From Tenacibaculum sp. 190524A02b (GTDB lineage Bacteria; Bacteroidota; Bacteroidia; Flavobacteriales; Flavobacteriaceae), in NCBI RefSeq assembly GCF_964036645.1, contig NZ_OZ038525.1, positions 4,972,911 through 5,036,910 of the forward strand: a stretch of 64,000 nucleotides of DNA, in the 5' to 3' direction. A model generated the notes under the pieces. The model ran no database searches. It had not been told where the DNA came from and saw only the letters and a program-made list of their open reading frames with translations. How positions within the stretch are numbered: position 1 is the stretch's first letter; each line of letters begins with the position of its first letter. The position numbers were made by a program, and so were the translations under genes. Positions 59,054 to 64,000 of this stretch are shown here, piece after piece.

Positions 59054-62000
59054 TTATTTATTGTATAGGACCCAAGTTCCTTGTTCTAATAAAGGAATAG
59101 CTTGTTTGTATTTAACTTCTTTTTCTTCTCCCGTCATTACATTTTTAATAGTAACACGTTCGTTACGTCCAATTTTAGGTTGTTCTCTAACAATAGTCTC
59201 GATCGCTTGTTGTTCTTGTGTTTCTTGTTGACGTGCATTACTTATAGCTTGTTGAGTAGAGTTTTGAACTTCATCTTTACGTAAGTCTAACTTTTCACGT
59301 TGTTGTTCACGAGCTTCAGAAATTTGAGATTCATCCTGTGTAGGAAGTTTTCCTTTAAACAAGAAAGAAAGTACTTCTTTATTTACTTTGTCAATAGTTG
59401 CTTGGAAAAGTTCAAAGGCCTCAAATTTATAAATTAATAAAGGATCTTTTTGCTCATATGTTGCATTTTGAACGGTTTGTTTTAGCTCATCCATTTTACG
59501 TAAATGATCTTTCCAATTTTCATCTATGATGGCTAAAGTTATGTTTTTCTCAAAGTCATTAACTAAGGATTTTCCTTCAGTTTCATATGCTTCTTTAAGA
59601 TTAGTTACTACTTGTAAGGTTTTACTTCCATCCGTAAAAGGAACTACAATACGTTCATAACGATCTCCTTCATTTTCAAAAACATTTTTAATTACAGGAA
59701 AAGCTTGAGCAGCATTTCTTTCAGTGTCATTTTTATAGTGGTCAGCAACTATTTTATATAATTTATCTACTAATTCTTGTTCTGAAGTATTGTTAAATTC
59801 TTCTTCAGAAAAAGGAGAAGTCATTGAAGAAAAGCGGATTAATTCAAATTCAAAATTTTGGAAATCTTTAGTTAATTTATTCGCTTTAACAATTGAATCG
59901 CAAGTGTCATAAATCATATTTGCAATGTCAATTTGTAAACGAGTACCATCTAATGCATGACGACGGCGTTTGTAAACAAATTCACGTTGTGCGTTCATAA
60001 CATCATCATATTCTAACAAACGTTTACGAATACCAAAGTTATTTTCCTCTACCTTTTTCTGGGCACGTTCAATAGATTTTGAAATCATAGAATGTTGAAT
60101 TACTTCTCCTTCTTTTAATCCCATTCTATCCATCATTTTGGCAATTCTTTCAGAACCAAACAAACGCATTAAATTATCATCTAGAGCTACATAGAATTGA
60201 GAAGAACCTACATCACCTTGACGACCAGCACGACCACGTAACTGACGGTCAACACGTCTTGAATCATGGCGTTCAGTACCTATAATAGCTAAACCTCCTG
60301 AAGCTTTTACTTCATCAGACAATTTAATATCGGTACCACGACCAGCCATATTTGTAGCAATGGTAACCTGCCCAGGTTTTCCTGCTTCGGCTACAACATC
60401 AGCTTCTTTCTTGTGTAATTTAGCATTTAAGATATTATGAGAAATTTTTCGCATTTGTAGCATTCTACCTAATAATTCAGAAATTTCTACAGAAGTAGTA
60501 CCAACTAAAACAGGTCTTCCTTGCTGTACTAATTCTACTACATCATCAATTACAGCATTATATTTTTCGCGAGTAGTTTTATAAACTAAATCTTGTTTGT
60601 CATCACGAGCAATTGGTCTGTTAGTTGGAATTTCAACAACGTCTAATTTATAGATTTCCCAAAACTCTCCTGCCTCAGTGATTGCGGTACCCGTCATTCC
60701 TGATAACTTACGGTACATTCTAAAGTAATTTTGTAAAGTTACAGTAGCAAAAGTTTGTGTAGCATCTTCAATCTTTACATTTTCTTTAGCTTCGATTGCT
60801 TGGTGTAATCCATCTGAGTAACGACGGCCATCCATAATACGTCCAGTTTGTTCGTCTACAATCATTACTTTATTATCCATTACTACATATTCAACGTCTT
60901 TTTCAAAAACAGTATATGCTTTTAAAAGTTGATTCATAGTGTGAATTCGTTCACTCTTTACACTGAACTCTCTATATAGTTCCTCTTTTTGAGCCGCTTT
61001 TTCTTCTGGAGTAGTATCACTTTTATCTATTTCTCCAACTTTTACACTAATATCAGGTAAAACAAAGAACGTATCGTTTTGAGTAACGTTAGATAAATGA
61101 GCAATTCCTTTATCAGTAAGATCTATTTGATTATTTTTTTCTTCAATAGTAAACCATAACTCAGCATCAACTTCAGGCATTAACTTGTTGTTATCTTGCA
61201 TGTAGAAGTTCTCTGTTTTTTGCAGAATTTGTTTTACACCTTCTTGAGATAAGAACTTAATTAAAGCTTTATTTTTAGGTAAACCTCTATAAACTCTTAA
61301 TAAAAGGAAACCTCCTTCTTTGGTGTCTCCTTCTTTGATAAGTTTTTTTGCTTCTGCTAAAACACCTACTAGGTACTTGTTTTGGATAGCAACAATATCA
61401 GATACTAAAGGTTTTAATTCATTAAATTCATGGCGGTCACCTTGTGGCACAGCTCCAGAAATAATTAAAGGAGTTCTAGCGTCGTCAATTAAAACAGAAT
61501 CAACCTCGTCAATAATAGCATAATTAGGTGCTCTTTGTACCAAATCTTCTTTTGAACTAGCCATGTTATCACGTAAGTAGTCAAAGCCAAATTCGTTATT
61601 AGTACCATAAGTAATATCAGCATTATAAGCTTTTCTTCGTTCTTCAGAATTAGGCTGATGGAAATCAATACAATCCGTGCTTAGTCCATGGAACTCAAAA
61701 ATAGGAGCCATCCATGCACGGTCACGTTTAGCTAAGTAATCATTTACAGTAACAACATGAACACCGTTACCTGTTAATGCATTAAGATAAACTGGTAGTG
61801 TAGATACTAGTGTTTTTCCTTCACCAGTCATCATTTCTGCAATCTTACCTTGATGTAAAACAGAACCACCTATTAACTGAACGTCATAGTGAATCATGTC
61901 CCAAGTTACGTCTTTACCAGCTGCGTCCCAGGAATTATCCCATAAAGCGTAATCATTGTCTAGGTTAACGTGCTCTCTAGTAGCAGATAGTTCTCTATCA

Positions 62001-62404
62001 AAAGGAGTAGCGGTAACTTTAATTTCTTGGTTTTGAGTAAAACGTTTTGCAGTTTCTTTAACTACAGCAAAAGCTTCAGGCATAATTTCTTCTAAAACTT
62101 TTTCAGAAGCTTCATAAGCTTCATCTTTCAATTTGTCTATTTCTGTATAGATATCTTCTTGTCTATCAATATCAGCTTTAGTAGCTTCAGTTTCTAATGA
62201 AGCTATTTTCTCAGTATAAGAGGCAGTAGCATCTTTAATTTTATTTTTAAATTCGATAGTTTTTGCTCTTAATTCATCATTAGATAAATTATTTAATGCG
62301 CTTTCATAGGTTCTTACTTTTTCTACAATTGGCTGTAGTGTTTTAAGGTCTTTTTGTTGCTTGTCTCCAACAAAAATCTTTATAATCGAATTTAAAATAC
62401 TCAT
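59054..62404 (-). CDS. secA: Preprotein translocase ATPase SecA
   Basis: A 1116-residue protein. Motifs: EMMTGEGKTLVSTLP (Walker A), the Q-motif region with TWDMIHYDVQLIGG, DEVDSVLIDDARTPLIISG (DEAD-type), TIATNMAGRGTDIKL, RQLRGRAGRQGD and the helical wing/scaffold domains. It is longer than E. coli SecA (901) because of internal insertions usual in Bacteroidota. The C-terminal zinc-finger tail is absent; the protein ends in the short YKQAIPLLEQGTWVLY segment seen in this phylum. It drives Sec-dependent export at the inner membrane. Confidence 0.97.
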   Translation of the reverse strand: MSILNSIIKIFVGDKQQKDLKTLQPIVEKVRTYESALNNLSNDELRAKTIEFKNKIKDATASYTEKIASLETEATKADIDRQEDIYTEIDKLKDEAYEASEKVLEEIMPEAFAVVKETAKRFTQNQEIKVTATPFDRELSATREHVNLDNDYALWDNSWDAAGKDVTWDMIHYDVQLIGGSVLHQGKIAEMMTGEGKTLVSTLPVYLNALTGNGVHVVTVNDYLAKRDRAWMAPIFEFHGLSTDCIDFHQPNSEERRKAYNADITYGTNNEFGFDYLRDNMASSKEDLVQRAPNYAIIDEVDSVLIDDARTPLIISGAVPQGDRHEFNELKPLVSDIVAIQNKYLVGVLAEAKKLIKEGDTKEGGFLLLRVYRGLPKNKALIKFLSQEGVKQILQKTENFYMQDNNKLMPEVDAELWFTIEEKNNQIDLTDKGIAHLSNVTQNDTFFVLPDISVKVGEIDKSDTTPEEKAAQKEELYREFSVKSERIHTMNQLLKAYTVFEKDVEYVVMDNKVMIVDEQTGRIMDGRRYSDGLHQAIEAKENVKIEDATQTFATVTLQNYFRMYRKLSGMTGTAITEAGEFWEIYKLDVVEIPTNRPIARDDKQDLVYKTTREKYNAVIDDVVELVQQGRPVLVGTTSVEISELLGRMLQMRKISHNILNAKLHKKEADVVAEAGKPGQVTIATNMAGRGTDIKLSDEVKASGGLAIIGTERHDSRRVDRQLRGRAGRQGDVGSSQFYVALDDNLMRLFGSERIAKMMDRMGLKEGEVIQHSMISKSIERAQKKVEENNFGIRKRLLEYDDVMNAQREFVYKRRRHALDGTRLQIDIANMIYDTCDSIVKANKLTKDFQNFEFELIRFSSMTSPFSEEEFNNTSEQELVDKLYKIVADHYKNDTERNAAQAFPVIKNVFENEGDRYERIVVPFTDGSKTLQVVTNLKEAYETEGKSLVNDFEKNITLAIIDENWKDHLRKMDELKQTVQNATYEQKDPLLIYKFEAFELFQATIDKVNKEVLSFLFKGKLPTQDESQISEAREQQREKLDLRKDEVQNSTQQAISNARQQETQEQQAIETIVREQPKIGRNERVTIKNVMTGEEKEVKYKQAIPLLEQGTWVLYNK

Positions 62405-62490
62405 TTTTAAAATATTGTTTTACAGTTAATTAAGTTTAGTTAATTAACGTGTTAAAATAGTTATTATGTTAGTGCTTAAAATTAAGCAAA

Positions 62491-62518
62491 AAAAAAGCCT
62501 CTGAAAAGAGACTTTTTT
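62491..62518 (-). terminator. Intrinsic terminator of the DUF2795-like gene
   Basis: A 12-base stem with one mismatch on the plus strand that becomes a G-U pair on the minus strand, flanked by A/T runs; this supports minus-strand use, right behind the gene ending at 62527. Confidence 0.75.
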
Positions 62519-62526
62519 ATGTTGTT

Positions 62527-62748
62527 TTAATATTCATCTTCATTCCAAAGATAATCTTCTTCTGTGGGATAATCTGGCCAAATTTCTATAATTGAATCAT
62601 AAGCCTCTCCTTCATCCTCTATATCCTGTAGATTTTCTACTACCTCTAACGGGGCTCCCGTACGAATGGCATAATCAATTAATTCGTCTTTTGTTGCCGG
62701 CCATGGCGCATCTGCTAAATAAGATGCTAATTCAAGTGTCCAATACAT
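62527..62748 (-). CDS. Small DUF2795-like protein
   Basis: A 73-residue acidic, soluble protein (pattern LELASYLADAPWPATKDELI, DYAIRTGAPLEVVENLQDIE, then DYPTEEDYLWNEDEY). This matches the small DUF2795 family, single-domain proteins of unknown role common in Bacteroidota and cyanobacteria. It has its own TAnnTTTG promoter and its own terminator, so it is a monocistronic gene located between secA and the cobalamin adenosyltransferase. Confidence 0.85.
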   Translation of the reverse strand: MYWTLELASYLADAPWPATKDELIDYAIRTGAPLEVVENLQDIEDEGEAYDSIIEIWPDYPTEEDYLWNEDEY

Positions 62749-62774
62749 TTCTTTATCGGTGTTTTTGATTTTCG

Positions 62775-62782
62775 CAAAAATA
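62775..62782 (-). promoter_or_regulatory. Predicted -7 promoter element for the DUF2795-like gene
   Basis: TATTTTTG on the minus strand fits TAnnTTTG; 26 bases upstream of the ATG. Confidence 0.5.
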
Positions 62783-62846
62783 ATTTTTTTTTATAAAAAG
62801 TCAAGTTTTTTTTATCAAATGTGATCGTAAAATTAAAGAACTTGTT

Positions 62847-63419
62847 TTAAAACTTTTCAGGAATCCATTTAATTTCCTCAGTTTGTAATTCTTGAGTCAA
62901 CTTCCGTGCCAATACAAAAAGGTAGTCAGAAAGTCGGTTTAAGTACTTTAAAACGGTATCATTTATAACCTCCTGTTCGCTTAAAGCGACAGTTAAACGC
63001 TCAGAACGTCTACATACACAACGAGCTATGTGACAGAATGACACGGTAGGGTGTCCCCCTGGCAAAATAAAATGTGTCATTTGTGGTAAGGATTCGTTCA
63101 TTTGATCAATTTCCTTTTCTAAAAAAGAAATTGAATCATTATTAATTTTAGGAATATTTAATCGCTCTTTACCGCTTTTTAAGGTTTCCTTTTCAATAGG
63201 AGTAGCCAGCATAGCTCCCAAAGTGAATAAGTCATGTTGTATTTTAGTTAAATTATTTTTTATAGATAAGTTAATGTTTTGATCTCTTATAAGACCAATA
63301 TGGGAGTTAAGCTCGTCAATTGTTCCATAGCTTTCTATTCTTAAGTGGTGTTTAGGGACTCTTGTCCCACCAAAAAGGGCTGTGGTACCTTTATCTCCTG
63401 TTTTTGTATATATTTTCAT
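62847..63419 (-). CDS. Cob(I)alamin adenosyltransferase, PduO type
   Basis: A 190-residue enzyme with the PduO-type start MKIYTKTGDKGTTALFGGTR, YGTIDELNSHIGLIRDQ and the later VSFCHIARCVCRRSERLTVA with conserved Arg/Glu, closing with LNRLSDYLFVLARKL. It adds adenosine from ATP to Co(I) corrinoid to make adenosylcobalamin. Together with MeaB at 44.3 kb this points to methylmalonyl-CoA mutase metabolism. It shares a base with the stop/start junction of the thioesterase gene upstream. Confidence 0.95.
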   Translation of the reverse strand: MKIYTKTGDKGTTALFGGTRVPKHHLRIESYGTIDELNSHIGLIRDQNINLSIKNNLTKIQHDLFTLGAMLATPIEKETLKSGKERLNIPKINNDSISFLEKEIDQMNESLPQMTHFILPGGHPTVSFCHIARCVCRRSERLTVALSEQEVINDTVLKYLNRLSDYLFVLARKLTQELQTEEIKWIPEKF

Positions 63420-63835
63420 TATAAATTATCTACAGTTTTTGTGTTTAATTTTTGTAATAAGAACTCAGGGCAACGAATGGGCTTTTTAGTTATACTATCT
63501 AAAAACGCTAAAATGGTACTTCCTGTACACAATACTTCATTGTTTTGATTGGTAATTTCATAATCAAATTCAATTCTTACTGACGGTTCTTTTTTAAGGT
63601 ACGTTTTTATTGTGATAATATCATCATAAAAAGCAGATTTTTTAAAAATACAGTTTAATGAAATAACAGGGAGTATGATGCCGTTTTTTTCCATATATTT
63701 GTAGGTAACACCAAGATTGCGAAGCCATTCGGTTCGGCCAATTTCAAAAAAATGTGCATAGTTGCCGTGATATACTACCCCCATTTGGTCTGTTTCACCA
63801 TATCGAATTCTAGTAGATGTTGTGTGTTGATGCAA
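63419..63835 (-). CDS. Acyl-CoA thioesterase, 4-hydroxybenzoyl-CoA thioesterase-like hotdog protein
   Basis: A hotdog-fold enzyme with RIRYGETDQMGVVYHGNYAH (catalytic Asp in TDQMG) and FFEIGRTEWLRNLGVTYKYM, typical of the YbgC/FcbC thioesterase group. The frame is open up to an ATG ending at 63883, but that would add a hydrophobic 16-residue leader foreign to this family; the TTG at 63835 gives MHQHTTSTRIRYGE and about 138 residues, the normal size, and is preferred. Cytoplasmic. It is directly followed by the adenosyltransferase gene, and the two are coupled. Confidence 0.88.
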   Translation of the reverse strand: MHQHTTSTRIRYGETDQMGVVYHGNYAHFFEIGRTEWLRNLGVTYKYMEKNGIILPVISLNCIFKKSAFYDDIITIKTYLKKEPSVRIEFDYEITNQNNEVLCTGSTILAFLDSITKKPIRCPEFLLQKLNTKTVDNL

Positions 63836-63966
63836 AATATTAATTTTTAGAATAACAATACATAAAAAAAAAATAATAATCAATAGTGATTTGGTTTTTT
63901 TTTACTGAAATTTATTCACATTTTTGTTCATCTAAATATGAGAGTTTAGAATCCCCTGAATCCTAA

Positions 63967-64000
63967 ATGAAATTTAACAAAATAATCGTTTTTTACCAGT
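63967..64000 (+). CDS. Possible start of next gene (cut by window end)
   Basis: An ATG at 63967 opens a frame (MKFNKIIVFYQ) that remains open to the window edge. It reads away from the thioesterase gene. Eleven codons are too few to identify the product or to be sure that it is a gene. Confidence 0.25.
   Translation, partial: MKFNKIIVFYQ

Overview
The window looks like a low-GC marine Flavobacteriaceae chromosome (Bacteroidota), possibly close to Tenacibaculum or Polaribacter; the genus is a guess from style. Support comes from a protein with a type IX secretion (Por) tail, the Bacteroidota promoter motif TAnnTTTG upstream of many genes, few strong Shine-Dalgarno sites, a BatA-type protein, BshC (bacillithiol) and a long SecA.

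Layout. 1-6.1 kb: end of an amidohydrolase, a putative metalloprotease, a Tat-exported class V aminotransferase, and a Crp/Fnr regulator next to an NDH-2 / DJ-1 pair. 6.2-10.6 kb: a small protein with a CheD/CNF-like Thr-Cys-His pattern, then a secreted beta-propeller followed by a LytS/LytTR two-component pair, with a plausible LytTR operator in front of the propeller. 10.8-17.2 kb: accessory material of small lipoproteins, membrane proteins, HTH and coiled-coil proteins, including a 97-bp tandem repeat with twelve phased TGTACA sites. 17.2-19.1 kb: PEP-mutase-like protein plus Ada alkyl-DNA repair. 19.6-22.4 kb: an ABC-type ATPase and HNH endonuclease pair resembling Septu-type phage defence, bracketed by short repeats. 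22.8-30 kb: AraC regulators, a DHFR-like protein, an erythromycin-esterase-like protein, an L,D-transpeptidase, a SUFU-family protein and an arylamine N-acetyltransferase.

30-42 kb is mostly ordinary core and metabolic genes (sterol-desaturase-like hydroxylase, esterase, dihydroorotase-like protein, BatA-like protein, BshC, RlmF, nitroreductase with a divergent HxlR regulator, CsaA). 42.19-43.56 kb is a complete IS3-family insertion sequence with identifiable ends. Directly beside it (43.57-44.2 kb) are two tandem copies of a predicted, roughly 75-nt small RNA unit on the minus strand, each with a TAnnTTTG promoter, a 5' hairpin, a pyrimidine-rich linker complementary to start codons of MKK-type genes, and an intrinsic terminator.

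44.3-64 kb is largely housekeeping: MeaB, an ECF sigma/anti-sigma operon, CysS, YidD, Lgt, a serine hydrolase, AraC, MutS2 without an Smr domain, Ung, a glycosyltransferase with an LpxH-like phosphoesterase, SecA, a DUF2795-like protein, a PduO-type cobalamin adenosyltransferase and a hotdog thioesterase. A 54-residue Cys-rich peptide with a double-glycine leader lies at 53.8 kb. MeaB and the adenosyltransferase suggest B12-dependent methylmalonyl-CoA metabolism elsewhere in the genome.

All assignments were made by reading the sequence, without database searches.
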